From positions 124,001 to 188,000 of the forward strand of contig NZ_JYLI01000013.1 in NCBI RefSeq assembly GCF_001439785.1: a stretch of DNA of 64,000 nt, written 5' to 3'. The stretch comes from Pseudomonas poae. Lineage in GTDB: Bacteria; Pseudomonadota; Gammaproteobacteria; Pseudomonadales; Pseudomonadaceae. The position numbers and the translations under genes were made by a program. Below, one piece after another: positions 16,546 through 25,128 of the stretch. Under the pieces are notes generated by a model, which did no database searches, was not told the DNA's origin, and saw nothing but the letters and a program-made list of their open reading frames with translations. Every line of letters starts with the position of its first letter. Position 1 is the stretch's first letter.

Positions 16546-17472
16546 TTAATAGGTCGCCAATAATTGCTCAACGACAATCTCGAGTTTCGTCACTGCCTCC
16601 GCCCGCTTCGCCGCAGACATATCCCGCAGATTGCGCAACTTCCATTGCACCGCAGGTAATTGCTCAATGCCGCTCAGGTTCAGCATCGTCCAATCAGGCT
16701 CCCCTTGCTTGAGCGAGAGCAAAAAGCCTGCGTCCCGCTCGCAGAATTGTTGCCGTAATGCAGCAAGCAATGTCTCTCTGGCCGATTCTAATTGCTCGAG
16801 CTTGACCGACTCACGAGTCATGCCAGCGAACTCCGCTTGAAATATGCCTGCCAGTGGCTTCCATCGGGGAGCAAGCAGCTCAGCCATGGGTCGACGATGA
16901 CTGATGAGATAGACCAGAAAACCTTCAAATATCTCGCGTGTCAGCCCCTCTTCTCGGAGCATTAACATCACGTCAAAAAGGTCTCGGGGATGCTGTCGAT
17001 CCAAAGCGGCGCAGACTTTTCCGCCGTACAGGTCGGGCAAGGAAACCACTGCCATTGAGGCAAACCCGAAGTTCTCTTCAACTCTCGGTACCACATCACG
17101 GGCCTGCGGCTGATGGACAGTACCTCGCAATACTGGCGACACCTCAATTTTGATCTGCGCCCGAGCGTTCCTCACCAGAACCCGAAGCTCGTCGTCGCGA
17201 TTGCCTTGAACAGACGCAACCGTTTGAGGGCTCGCTCTCCTTATGGCATTCGCGATTCGCTGCAGAGCAGTGCGAGCATCGCTCAAGGCCTGTTGACGTT
17301 CAGAGCTGGGCAGATACGCAAGATCGATATCAACAGATAACCGCGGCAAGTCGCGCACAAACAGGTTGATAGCCGTCCCACCCTTCAGTGCAAAGCATCG
17401 CTCGGCTGCAACATGGGGAATGACCTGTACCAACAAACGAACTTGAGCAGCGTAACGCGAATCAAGTGGCAC
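16546..17472 (-). CDS. abiEii: AbiEii-type nucleotidyltransferase toxin
   Basis: 308 residues from GTG 17472, which has GGAGAG about 8 nt upstream and overlaps the antitoxin stop by 11 nt; longer in-frame starts lie inside the antitoxin gene and are rejected. The nucleotidyltransferase motif is FALKGGTAINLF followed by LSVDIDLAYL, and the conserved second block is DLYGGKVCAALDRQHPRDLFDV. Such toxins (type IV toxin-antitoxin, related to MenA) transfer nucleotides to tRNA or other targets and can cause abortive phage infection. Stop is 6 nt from the left flanking repeat. Confidence 0.9.
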   Translation of the reverse strand: MPLDSRYAAQVRLLVQVIPHVAAERCFALKGGTAINLFVRDLPRLSVDIDLAYLPSSERQQALSDARTALQRIANAIRRASPQTVASVQGNRDDELRVLVRNARAQIKIEVSPVLRGTVHQPQARDVVPRVEENFGFASMAVVSLPDLYGGKVCAALDRQHPRDLFDVMLMLREEGLTREIFEGFLVYLISHRRPMAELLAPRWKPLAGIFQAEFAGMTRESVKLEQLESARETLLAALRQQFCERDAGFLLSLKQGEPDWTMLNLSGIEQLPAVQWKLRNLRDMSAAKRAEAVTKLEIVVEQLLATY

Positions 17473-18226
17473 CGAGAAAACTCTCCGGAACGGTAATGAG
17501 GAACTCTTTATCGAGTCGACCGCCCCGGATGATCTGTCGCTTGCCCTTTCCCAAACCAATCTTGGAAAGATCCAGCCGCGCATACCACGCATGGTTTGCA
17601 TTGCGTGCAAGCAAAAGGAACACGCGTTTGACACGAAAGGACTTACACGCTTCAAGCAGAGACTGCAGCCGCCTGGGACTCAGCGTGGCCAGGCCGTTAA
17701 GCACATCGGCCACACCGCTGAACAGCATCTCGTCGGCGCTCTGGTGGATAAGCTCGAGCATCGCACGCTCCGGGGTGGAGATTTTTAACTCAAATTGCCG
17801 GTAGGGCACTTGAAAAACTTGTAACGCGACGTCTTCCATCTGCGCGAAAAGCCCACCGGGATAAAAGCCTATGTCGACCTCCCAGGCGTACTGGCGGAAC
17901 CAGGCTGGCAGGACGGCACCTGCTACGCCGAACAGGTCAACCGTCTGCTTGCCCAATACCATGTAATGGTCATAGCCAGCCAAGCTCAACGCGATTGCGC
18001 CGCCCGGCCAAACCTGAAGGCTGTCGTGCTGTTGCAGTGCCAACACCCCGCCCTGCCAGTCAACGGTGTCGCCATTGCGCTTCCATGCGCCATGGCCAAC
18101 ACGCTCTACCCAGCCAGTGTGATGGTATTTCTGAATAAGACTTGGGCCAACTCCACGTTCGCTAAGCCACGCTTGCGTGGCAACGGTGCCCGATGACCAA
18201 TCCGATAGCAGATGGTTTATTTTCAT
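17462..18226 (-). CDS. abiEi: AbiEi-type antitoxin
   Basis: 254 residues with the AbiEi order: an N-terminal winged helix (about 1-90, TQAWLSERGVGPSLIQKYHHTGWV) and a C-terminal antitoxin domain (STPERAMLELIHQ at about 150-165). Family members repress their own operon by binding inverted repeats and counter the toxin without a stable complex. It is the promoter-proximal gene of the pair. The gene and its partner are less GC-rich than the backbone, which fits horizontal transfer. Confidence 0.9.
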   Translation of the reverse strand: MKINHLLSDWSSGTVATQAWLSERGVGPSLIQKYHHTGWVERVGHGAWKRNGDTVDWQGGVLALQQHDSLQVWPGGAIALSLAGYDHYMVLGKQTVDLFGVAGAVLPAWFRQYAWEVDIGFYPGGLFAQMEDVALQVFQVPYRQFELKISTPERAMLELIHQSADEMLFSGVADVLNGLATLSPRRLQSLLEACKSFRVKRVFLLLARNANHAWYARLDLSKIGLGKGKRQIIRGGRLDKEFLITVPESFLGAT

Positions 18227-18243
18227 AACAAATAAACAACCAT

Positions 18244-18275
18244 AAGGGTATTTATATATAAGATATTAAACCCTT
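18244..18275 (-). promoter_or_regulatory. Putative promoter/operator of the abiE operon
   Basis: AAGGG (18244) and CCCTT (18271) bracket an AT-rich imperfect palindrome 18 nt before the antitoxin start. TATAAT is present just upstream on the minus strand (18279-18284). The layout suits autoregulation by AbiEi, which is known for the family. Confidence 0.5.
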
Positions 18276-18316
18276 GAAATTATAGCCAAGGCTTTTTCCG
18301 ACGGATGTATGCCTTG

Positions 18317-18347
18317 CGCAAGGCCTGCCCTTAAAAGCAGGTTTTTT
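18317..18347 (+). repeat. Right copy of the 29-bp direct repeat flanking abiE, an orphan plus-strand terminator
   Basis: It runs CGCAAGGCCTGCCCT, then TAAAAGCAGGTTTT. It is 27 of 29 identical to 16512-16540. It forms CCTGC/GCAGG followed by six T on the plus strand, yet no plus-strand gene ends here. That is best explained by duplication of the ycaC terminator when abiE was inserted. Confidence 0.8.
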
Positions 18348-18353
18348 CACGTC

Positions 18354-19673
18354 TCAATCGACAAGCAAATTGGGATCGATACGCCCCAGAGCCCGCATAT
18401 ACAGGTTCATGGTGGTGCCCTCGCCCAATCCCGTCTGGACTTTCACCGTGCCACCCGCGCGCTGCGCGAATTCCATCACTTGGGACAGCCCCAGCCCGGT
18501 GCCTTTGCCGGCGGACTTGGTGGTGAAAAAGGGCTCAAAAATCTGCGCGGCGAGGGCTTCAGGGATGCCCGGGCCGTTGTCGCTGACGCTGAGCAGCAGG
18601 TAGTTACCCGCGGCCAGTGCTTCGTCCTGGGTCAAGCTGACCAGACGCGAAGTGATGTGGATACGGCCTTTGCCGCCCAAAGCGTCCCGGGCGTTGGTCA
18701 GCAGGTTGATAACCGCCGCGCTCAACTGCGCTTCTTCGCACAATACGCCGGTGCCCGGCGCCGCCAATGCCATTGAAAACTCGACACCGTCCGAAGCGGT
18801 GCGCAACAGCCCGTCGCGCATGCTCTCCAGACGCTCGTTCACGTCGATGCACATCAGGTTGGGGCTGTCGTGGCGCACGCTGGTCAGCAGGTGGTTGACC
18901 AGCAATCGGCCTTGATCCACCGCTTGCATGCCGGCATCGCTGAAGCGTTCGACATCCGCCGGCCTGCGTGCACGCAGGCGGATCATTTGCAGGCTGGCGC
19001 TCAGGGCCTGGAGCAAGTTATTGAAGTCATGGGCGATGCTGGCGGCCACCATGCCCAGGGACGAAACGCGCTTGGCATGATGAAGAAACTGTTCGGCCTC
19101 GCGGCCCAGCGCTTGCGCCTGGGCGAGTTCGCTCTCCAGGCTGCGCGCGCGTTGTTCGCGTTGTTCGCTGAGCACGCGCAATTGCAGCAACGAGGCTGTT
19201 TGACGGGCCAAGGCCTGCAGCGCGTTGTGTTGCACCACGGTCAGCGTGCGCGGGCGCGTATCGATGACGCAGACGGTGCCCAGGGCAAAACCTCGGTCAT
19301 CACGGATCGGGGCGCCTGCGTAAAAACGGATATACGGTGGGCCCAGCACCAGAGCGCTGTGCTCGAAACGCGGGTCACTCTGAGCATCTTCCACCACCAG
19401 CACCTCATCGGGCGCCAGGATGGCATGGGCGCAGAACGCCAGGTCACGATGGGTCTCGCGCACGTCCAGGCCGACGCAGGCCTTGAACCACTGACGCTCG
19501 TTATCCACCAGCGAGACCAGTGCAATCGGCACATCGCACAGGCCCGTCGCCAACAACACAATGTCGTCGAAACCTTGCTCAGGCACGCTGTCCAGAATGC
19601 CCAGGTGCTCCAGGGACTGGATGCGCTCATGCTCGTTGGCAGGAGGCGGGGCAGGAAGATGAGGCATCTGCAT
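18354..19673 (-). CDS. GAF-domain sensor histidine kinase
   Basis: 439 residues. A GAF domain (about 30-170) is followed by a coiled coil (about 170-205), a DHp helix with phospho-acceptor His in ASIAHDFNNLLQ (about 225) and a HATPase domain. That domain has N-box LLTNARDAL, G1 DNGPGIP and G2 GKGTGLGLS. There is no membrane segment, so it is a cytosolic sensor. No response regulator is adjacent, so it is an orphan. The GAF ligand is unknown. A second ATG two codons in (19667) is equally possible. Divergent from the RHS gene across a 384-bp gap. Confidence 0.87.
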   Translation of the reverse strand: MQMPHLPAPPPANEHERIQSLEHLGILDSVPEQGFDDIVLLATGLCDVPIALVSLVDNERQWFKACVGLDVRETHRDLAFCAHAILAPDEVLVVEDAQSDPRFEHSALVLGPPYIRFYAGAPIRDDRGFALGTVCVIDTRPRTLTVVQHNALQALARQTASLLQLRVLSEQREQRARSLESELAQAQALGREAEQFLHHAKRVSSLGMVAASIAHDFNNLLQALSASLQMIRLRARRPADVERFSDAGMQAVDQGRLLVNHLLTSVRHDSPNLMCIDVNERLESMRDGLLRTASDGVEFSMALAAPGTGVLCEEAQLSAAVINLLTNARDALGGKGRIHITSRLVSLTQDEALAAGNYLLLSVSDNGPGIPEALAAQIFEPFFTTKSAGKGTGLGLSQVMEFAQRAGGTVKVQTGLGEGTTMNLYMRALGRIDPNLLVD

Positions 19674-20057
19674 ACGTCGCGATCAGTCCGTGAAAGAAAA
19701 GGATGCGCGGGGCATTGCGGCCCGGCAAGGTAAACAAAAGGAAATCTTGTGCCCGTCTGTCTCTTGGTAGCAGCAGCGACTGGTCGCTGTTTTCCTGACG
19801 CCTCAGCGCATACCCGCAGGCATGCGCTGCGGTGGTTAGAGGCACCCCTCCGGCAATCGTTCCTTGACCCCCGTTCGGCACTGCGGTGGTGATGCCAGTC
19901 AATGAGCAAGATCGCTATCTGAAGTAGCCGTTCAGCATGAGTTACCGCTGACTTTTGCGCTGCTGTCGTAAGCCCATTCTGATTTTGCGAACCGTTCATC
20001 CAGCCCTATTTCGCCGGGGCAGAATCCGACGCCTTGCCCCCTGCCGAGACGTCACGG
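19674..20057. other. 384-bp divergent gap between the histidine kinase and RHS genes
   Basis: It must hold both divergent promoters. I see no convincing -35/-10 pair, hrp box, terminator or REP, and the short frames inside lack coding character. Confidence 0.5.
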
Positions 20058-23000
20058 ATGACCCACGCTGCCCACATCGCCTTTATTGAACATGAGCTCA
20101 ATGGCTTTCATCAAAGCCTGGGGATTTATCGCCAGCAGATGGGCGCCTGGTACGCGCGCGCGCTGGATTCGATGAGCGATGGATTGGACATGCCGTCGTT
20201 GCTGGGGATGGACCGGGTGGTGCGGGTGGGCGACACCCAACGCTCCGTAAGCATTTCCGACGCCGACTTTTCCACCGTGGCCCGCTGCCCTGCGGGCGGC
20301 GTGCTGAAGATCGAGAGCACGTTCGAGTCGGTATATGACGTGCCGATTGGCGACATTGCGGTTGAAGTGATCGGGCTGGATGACGGCAGTTCCACGTTGA
20401 TTCAGCTGGATGAGCACGGCAAGGGATCACATGTTTGCGCGGCGGGCGGGCGTTATCAGGTGCGGGTGCAGGGCGGTGTTTCGGCGCAACAGGTGGATGC
20501 GTTGTTCGCTTCCTACGCCGGGCTGACGGCGGACCTGGAGCAATGGCTGCGCAAGCAGTGGGAAGGCCTCAAGCCTTATTGGCAGCAATCCACGGCCAGT
20601 GCGATTGGCAGCGGTGTGCTGGCCGGTAGTTGGGCGGCGATCCGCGAGGCATGGGAGGGCATCAAGCGGGTGCAGGCCATTCTTGAAGACCCGCTGAAGT
20701 ACGTCGAACAGCTGGGTGCGCAAGCGACCCGCCTGGCGCAGCTCGCCACCGATGCGCCCAAAGTCATGGAACAGGCAATGCTGCTGGCCAGTGATGAGGC
20801 GGCGCTGTTTCTGTTGGTGCGGACGGCGATGCTGTGGCTGGACGCATTGCCGCCCGGCCAGATGGCCGAAGTTGCGGCGGGGTTTGTGGTGTCGTTGCTG
20901 ATCGACCTGGTGATCGGCGCGGTACTGACCCTCGCCTTGCCTGCGGCGGGTGTGGCGTATTTGAGTGGGCGGCTAGTCAAGTACGGCGAGCAGATTCTTG
21001 ATGCGGCGGTTGGCTTTGTTAAGCACGTACTAGCGATTCTGAGCACGTTCATGCGGGCGGTGGATCGTTACAAGGCGGTGGCGATTCGCGGTGTGGTTGG
21101 CGGGTTAAGGCAAGGCACGCTGCAGATGCGCTGGCGGGCGCAGCAGAACGCCGTGTTGAGGCAGAAAGAGGCCGTGAATGACGTGCCGGTTTCGGCGAAG
21201 AACCCGGCGGGGGATGCGGCCGCCTCTTCCGATAAAACCGTCACCAATGGCTGCCCGGTGTCGATGGTCACCGGAGAGGAATTGCTCACCCTCACCGACG
21301 GCATCCTGGATGGGATTTTGCCATTCGAGTGGACGCGTGTGTATCGCACCAGTGCGGTGGAAATCGATATCGGGCTGGGGTTTGGCTGGAGCCATGCCCT
21401 GGCCCAGCGGCTGGAGATGTCCGGCGATTCGGTGATGTGGACGGACCATGAAAATCGTTCGACCACCCTGCCCTTGCCGACCGTTTCGCGACCGGCAATC
21501 ACCAACAGCCTGGCGGAAGCAGCGATCTTTTTGGGGGACTTGCCGGATGAGCTGGTGCTGGCCCAGGCGTCGCGGTTTTATCACTTTCGCGATGGCGTGC
21601 TGGTGGCGATCAGCGATGCGTACGACAACCGGCTGCGCATTTCCCGCGACGTGCTGGGGCGCATTGAGCGGCTGGACAATGGCGCCGGACGCTCGCTGTG
21701 GTTGCGTTATGCGCAGGGCCGGATTAGCGCGGTGGACTACCAGGTTCATCGCGCCAAGGACCGTGAGCCTTACGAGTGGGTGACTGAACAGACGGTGGTG
21801 TCCTACGCCTACGACGACGCAGGCCGACTGGTGTCGGCGACCAATGCCGTAGGTGAATGCGAGGTTTACCGGTACGACGAGCAGCACGTGATTCTGGAGC
21901 GTGGGCTGGCCGGTGGCGCGAGTTTCTTCTGGGCGTGGGAACGGTCCGGCAAGGCGGCGCGCTGTGTGCGGCACTGGGCCAGTTTTGCGCAGATGGACAC
22001 GCGCTATGTGTGGGGCGATGACGGGCGCGTCACCGTGCATAACGCCGATGGCAGCCAGGAAGTGTACGTCCACGATCAGCGGGCACGGCTGGTGCAGCGG
22101 GTGGATCCGGATGGCGCTCAACACTTCAAATCCTACGATGAACAAGGCCGGCTGACGGTTGAGCAGGACCCGTTGGGCGCGGTGACGGCGTATCAGTACG
22201 ACAACGCGGGGCGGTTGGTGGCGCTGTTTCCCGGGGACGATGAGCCGACGTCCTACGAGCATGACAACGGGTTCGTACGAGTGGTGCGCCGGGGTGAGGC
22301 GGTTTGGAAATACGAGCGTAATGAACAAGGCGACGTAACGCGCAAGACCGATCCTGACGGCCATGTCACCGACTACAGCTACAACAAACAGGGGCAACTG
22401 ATTGGGGTGTGGTATCCCGATCACAGCTGCCAACGGTTGGTGTGGAATGAGCGCGGGCAACGGGTTGAGGAGCAGTTGCCCAATGGCGGGATCAGGCGCT
22501 ATCGCTATGACGACCTGGGGCGGCAGATTGCCCTTGAGGATGAGCATGGCGCGCTGACCCAATACCAATGGGACAGCGTGGGCCGCCTGACTCGCCTGAT
22601 ATTGCCGGGCGGTGCATGCAGGGAATACAGCTACAACGCTTACGGAAAAATCACCGCTGAACGCGATGAACTGGGCAACGTTACGCGCTACGAGTATGCC
22701 GACGGGCTGCACTTGATCAGTCGGCGACTCAATGCTGATGGCACGCAGGTCCAGTATCGCTACGACAACGCGCGGTTATTGCTGACTGAGATTGAAAACG
22801 AGGTGGGCGAGACGTACCGGCTTGCCTACCATCCCAACGGGTTGATCCAGCAGGAAATCGGCTTTGACGGCCAGCGCACCGCCTACGTTTATGACCTCAA
22901 CGGCCATCTGCAGGAAAAGACCGAACATGGCGACGATGGCAGTCAGTTGGTTACCCGCTACGCGCGTGACCACGCCGGACGCCTTGTCAGAAAAACCCTG

Positions 23001-24677
23001 CCAGACGGCAATAAGGTGGATTACGCCTACGACCGCCAGGGCAACCTCCTCAGCGTCGAAGACGGCCACTGGGCGCTGGCCTACGAATACGATCGACAAA
23101 ACCGCCTCACCGCCGAGCATCAAGGCTGGGGCACCTTGCGTTATGGCTATGACGCTTGCGGTCAACTGCAGCGCCTGCGCCTGCCGGATAACAACCGCGT
23201 CACGTTTAACCACGATAAAGGCGGCCACCTCGGCACCGTCGAACTCAACGGTGAAGTGCTCACTTCGCACCTGTTCAAAGCGGGCAAGGAGCAGCAACGA
23301 CAGCAAGGCCAACTGCTCAGCCATTACCACTACGACAACCAACACCGCCTCCACGCCCACGCCATCACGCAACAGGAAAACCGCCACTACCGCCGCCAAT
23401 ACGACTACGACAAATCCGGCAACCTCGCCCGCATTCTCGATACCCGCAAAGGCGAACATCACTACGCCTACGACCCGCTCCACCGCCTGACCCGCGCCGA
23501 TCACTCGCAGGACTTACAGGAACGCTTCGGCCACAACCCGGCCGGCAACCTGCTGATGCATGACCGCCCCGGCCCGGACATCGTCGCCGGCAATCGCCTG
23601 ATGATCCAGGGCGACCGGCATTACGACCACGACGCCTTCGGCAACCTGATTCGCGAACGCCGGGGAAAAGGCCAGGCAGTGGTCACCGAATACCGCTACG
23701 ACTGCCAGCATCGACTGATCGCCGTCAAAAAACCCAATGGCCAAACCGCCCGCTATCGCTACGACCCCTTTGGCCGGCGCATCAGCAAAATCGTGGATGA
23801 CAAAACCACGGAGTTTTTCTGGCAAGGCGACAAACTGATCGCCGAACACCACGCCGACCGCCACCGCAGCTACGTCTACGAACCCGACAGCTTCCGCCCT
23901 TTAGCCCTGCTGGAAGGCTTCGGCCCCGACGCCACTAAACCCTACCACTACCAACTCGACCACCTCGGCACGCCACAGGAACTCACCGCCCCAGATGGCG
24001 AAATCGTCTGGTCCGCCCACTACCGCGCCTACGGCCACATCAGCCGCCTCGACGTCGACAAAATCGACAACCCGCTGCGCTTTCAAGGTCAATACTTCGA
24101 TCAGGAAAGCGGCCTGCACTACAACCGTCATCGCTACTACAATCCGGATGTTGGACGCTATCTGACGCCAGACCCGGTGAAGCTGGCGGGCGGGATCAAT
24201 GCGTACCAGTACGTGCCGAATCCTACGAGGTGGGTCGATCCACTGGGGTTAAGCACATGCCCAGGTGGAGATGGATGTAATCCATCTTATGGTGTTGAAG
24301 AGCCTGCCATACGACATCTACAGAATGAGGGCGCCCCGACGCAGCCCGATGCTCGCACTCATTTCCCAAAAGACCCAAATGACTTAACCGATGTTTTAGG
24401 CGTTAACCCCAAAGTATCTATGACTAGACACGATACTCGACGAATGGAATGGAGGCCCAACAGCGATACCCGAATCAGGTTTGAGAGCCATCCGGGCGAC
24501 GAGGGCCCATTCGTACCGAGACATCATGGCGAGCACTACCATATAGAGCTAAAACCAAGCAATCTGAGTTGGAAGCAAACGGAAAGAAACAACTTAACCA
24601 TCAAGGTGCAGCCAGGAAAATATGAAGAGGGGCACGGCACCGGCTTTTTACCAGGCGAAAAGCATCCAGGAATCTGA
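20058..24677 (+). CDS. RHS-repeat polymorphic toxin with variable C-terminal toxin domain
   Basis: 1539 residues from ATG 20058; an upstream in-frame TTG is less likely. The N-terminal 360 residues include hydrophobic segments around 275-330 and no PAAR domain. DUF6531 starts at about 395 (VTNGCPVSMVTGEE). Many YD repeats (YxYDxxGRL) follow, then the RHS core end with HRYYNPDVGRYLTPDP and the autocleavage-type DPLGL at 1394-1398. The last 141 residues are the toxin part, AT-richer than the rest, with a His cluster (HHGEHYHIE) that could bind metal. I do not recognise this toxin family. Export is probably by type VI secretion, but no vgrG or other T6SS gene is in the window. An immunity gene follows after 1 nt. 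Confidence 0.9.
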   Translation: MTHAAHIAFIEHELNGFHQSLGIYRQQMGAWYARALDSMSDGLDMPSLLGMDRVVRVGDTQRSVSISDADFSTVARCPAGGVLKIESTFESVYDVPIGDIAVEVIGLDDGSSTLIQLDEHGKGSHVCAAGGRYQVRVQGGVSAQQVDALFASYAGLTADLEQWLRKQWEGLKPYWQQSTASAIGSGVLAGSWAAIREAWEGIKRVQAILEDPLKYVEQLGAQATRLAQLATDAPKVMEQAMLLASDEAALFLLVRTAMLWLDALPPGQMAEVAAGFVVSLLIDLVIGAVLTLALPAAGVAYLSGRLVKYGEQILDAAVGFVKHVLAILSTFMRAVDRYKAVAIRGVVGGLRQGTLQMRWRAQQNAVLRQKEAVNDVPVSAKNPAGDAAASSDKTVTNGCPVSMVTGEELLTLTDGILDGILPFEWTRVYRTSAVEIDIGLGFGWSHALAQRLEMSGDSVMWTDHENRSTTLPLPTVSRPAITNSLAEAAIFLGDLPDELVLAQASRFYHFRDGVLVAISDAYDNRLRISRDVLGRIERLDNGAGRSLWLRYAQGRISAVDYQVHRAKDREPYEWVTEQTVVSYAYDDAGRLVSATNAVGECEVYRYDEQHVILERGLAGGASFFWAWERSGKAARCVRHWASFAQMDTRYVWGDDGRVTVHNADGSQEVYVHDQRARLVQRVDPDGAQHFKSYDEQGRLTVEQDPLGAVTAYQYDNAGRLVALFPGDDEPTSYEHDNGFVRVVRRGEAVWKYERNEQGDVTRKTDPDGHVTDYSYNKQGQLIGVWYPDHSCQRLVWNERGQRVEEQLPNGGIRRYRYDDLGRQIALEDEHGALTQYQWDSVGRLTRLILPGGACREYSYNAYGKITAERDELGNVTRYEYADGLHLISRRLNADGTQVQYRYDNARLLLTEIENEVGETYRLAYHPNGLIQQEIGFDGQRTAYVYDLNGHLQEKTEHGDDGSQLVTRYARDHAGRLVRKTLPDGNKVDYAYDRQGNLLSVEDGHWALAYEYDRQNRLTAEHQGWGTLRYGYDACGQLQRLRLPDNNRVTFNHDKGGHLGTVELNGEVLTSHLFKAGKEQQRQQGQLLSHYHYDNQHRLHAHAITQQENRHYRRQYDYDKSGNLARILDTRKGEHHYAYDPLHRLTRADHSQDLQERFGHNPAGNLLMHDRPGPDIVAGNRLMIQGDRHYDHDAFGNLIRERRGKGQAVVTEYRYDCQHRLIAVKKPNGQTARYRYDPFGRRISKIVDDKTTEFFWQGDKLIAEHHADRHRSYVYEPDSFRPLALLEGFGPDATKPYHYQLDHLGTPQELTAPDGEIVWSAHYRAYGHISRLDVDKIDNPLRFQGQYFDQESGLHYNRHRYYNPDVGRYLTPDPVKLAGGINAYQYVPNPTRWVDPLGLSTCPGGDGCNPSYGVEEPAIRHLQNEGAPTQPDARTHFPKDPNDLTDVLGVNPKVSMTRHDTRRMEWRPNSDTRIRFESHPGDEGPFVPRHHGEHYHIELKPSNLSWKQTERNNLTIKVQPGKYEEGHGTGFLPGEKHPGI

Positions 24678-24678
24678 C

Positions 24679-24993
24679 ATGACGAAATTTCCCGTTTCAG
24701 ATGGAACAATTGAAAAAGTAACTTGCACAAGAAATGCGTTGGTCATGGATTTTAGAGACTGGCAAGAAAGATCCTGGAAAATTACGTTCAACGAACTGGT
24801 TGCCTTTCAAGGCATTGGTGCCGTTGGGGCCGATATATGCGATATGTATGAAGAGGAAAACTCAACCCTCTTACAAGAGGCCATCAAATCAGAGCCCAGT
24901 GAAATAGGGAAAACCTTCTGTTTTACAGCGAGCAATGGTGGAGAAGTAATTTTTCAGGTAGTTGCCGGAAGCTATGAAGCTCAGAAACTATGA
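24679..24993 (+). CDS. Putative immunity protein for the RHS toxin
   Basis: 104 residues, starting 1 nt after the RHS stop with AGGA about 8 nt upstream. It is acidic and soluble with no signal peptide. It is AT-rich like the toxin end. The family is unrecognised. Position, size and composition are those of a cognate cytosolic immunity protein. Confidence 0.75.
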   Translation: MTKFPVSDGTIEKVTCTRNALVMDFRDWQERSWKITFNELVAFQGIGAVGADICDMYEEENSTLLQEAIKSEPSEIGKTFCFTASNGGEVIFQVVAGSYEAQKL

Positions 24994-25068
24994 CTCAACA
25001 TGCCACATCAGAATACGGTGAGGCTCTTCTCTATTGGTCTGGACGGTGAGCTGAATAAACCGCACAAT

Positions 25069-25109
25069 CGGCTCACTAAATGAGCCGAATAACCTTTCTA
25101 TTCGGCTCA
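25069..25109. promoter_or_regulatory. Triple inverted repeat before fic, possible operator or RNA switch
   Basis: CGGCTCA (25069) pairs with TGAGCCG (25081). TGAGCCGAATA (25081-25091) pairs exactly with TATTCGGCTCA (25099-25109) across a 7-nt loop. The middle arm can therefore form either of two mutually exclusive hairpins. The array ends 19 nt before the fic ATG. Confidence 0.55.
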
Positions 25110-25128
25110 CGTACCCAGGCATTCCACG

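Noticed and set aside
19627..19902. 91-codon frame in the histidine kinase/RHS gap
   Set aside because: It overlaps the kinase start and has no coding signature.
20058..24677. RHS gene as part of a type VI cluster
   Set aside because: No vgrG, PAAR, hcp, chaperone or structural T6SS gene is in the window, so it is called an orphan.
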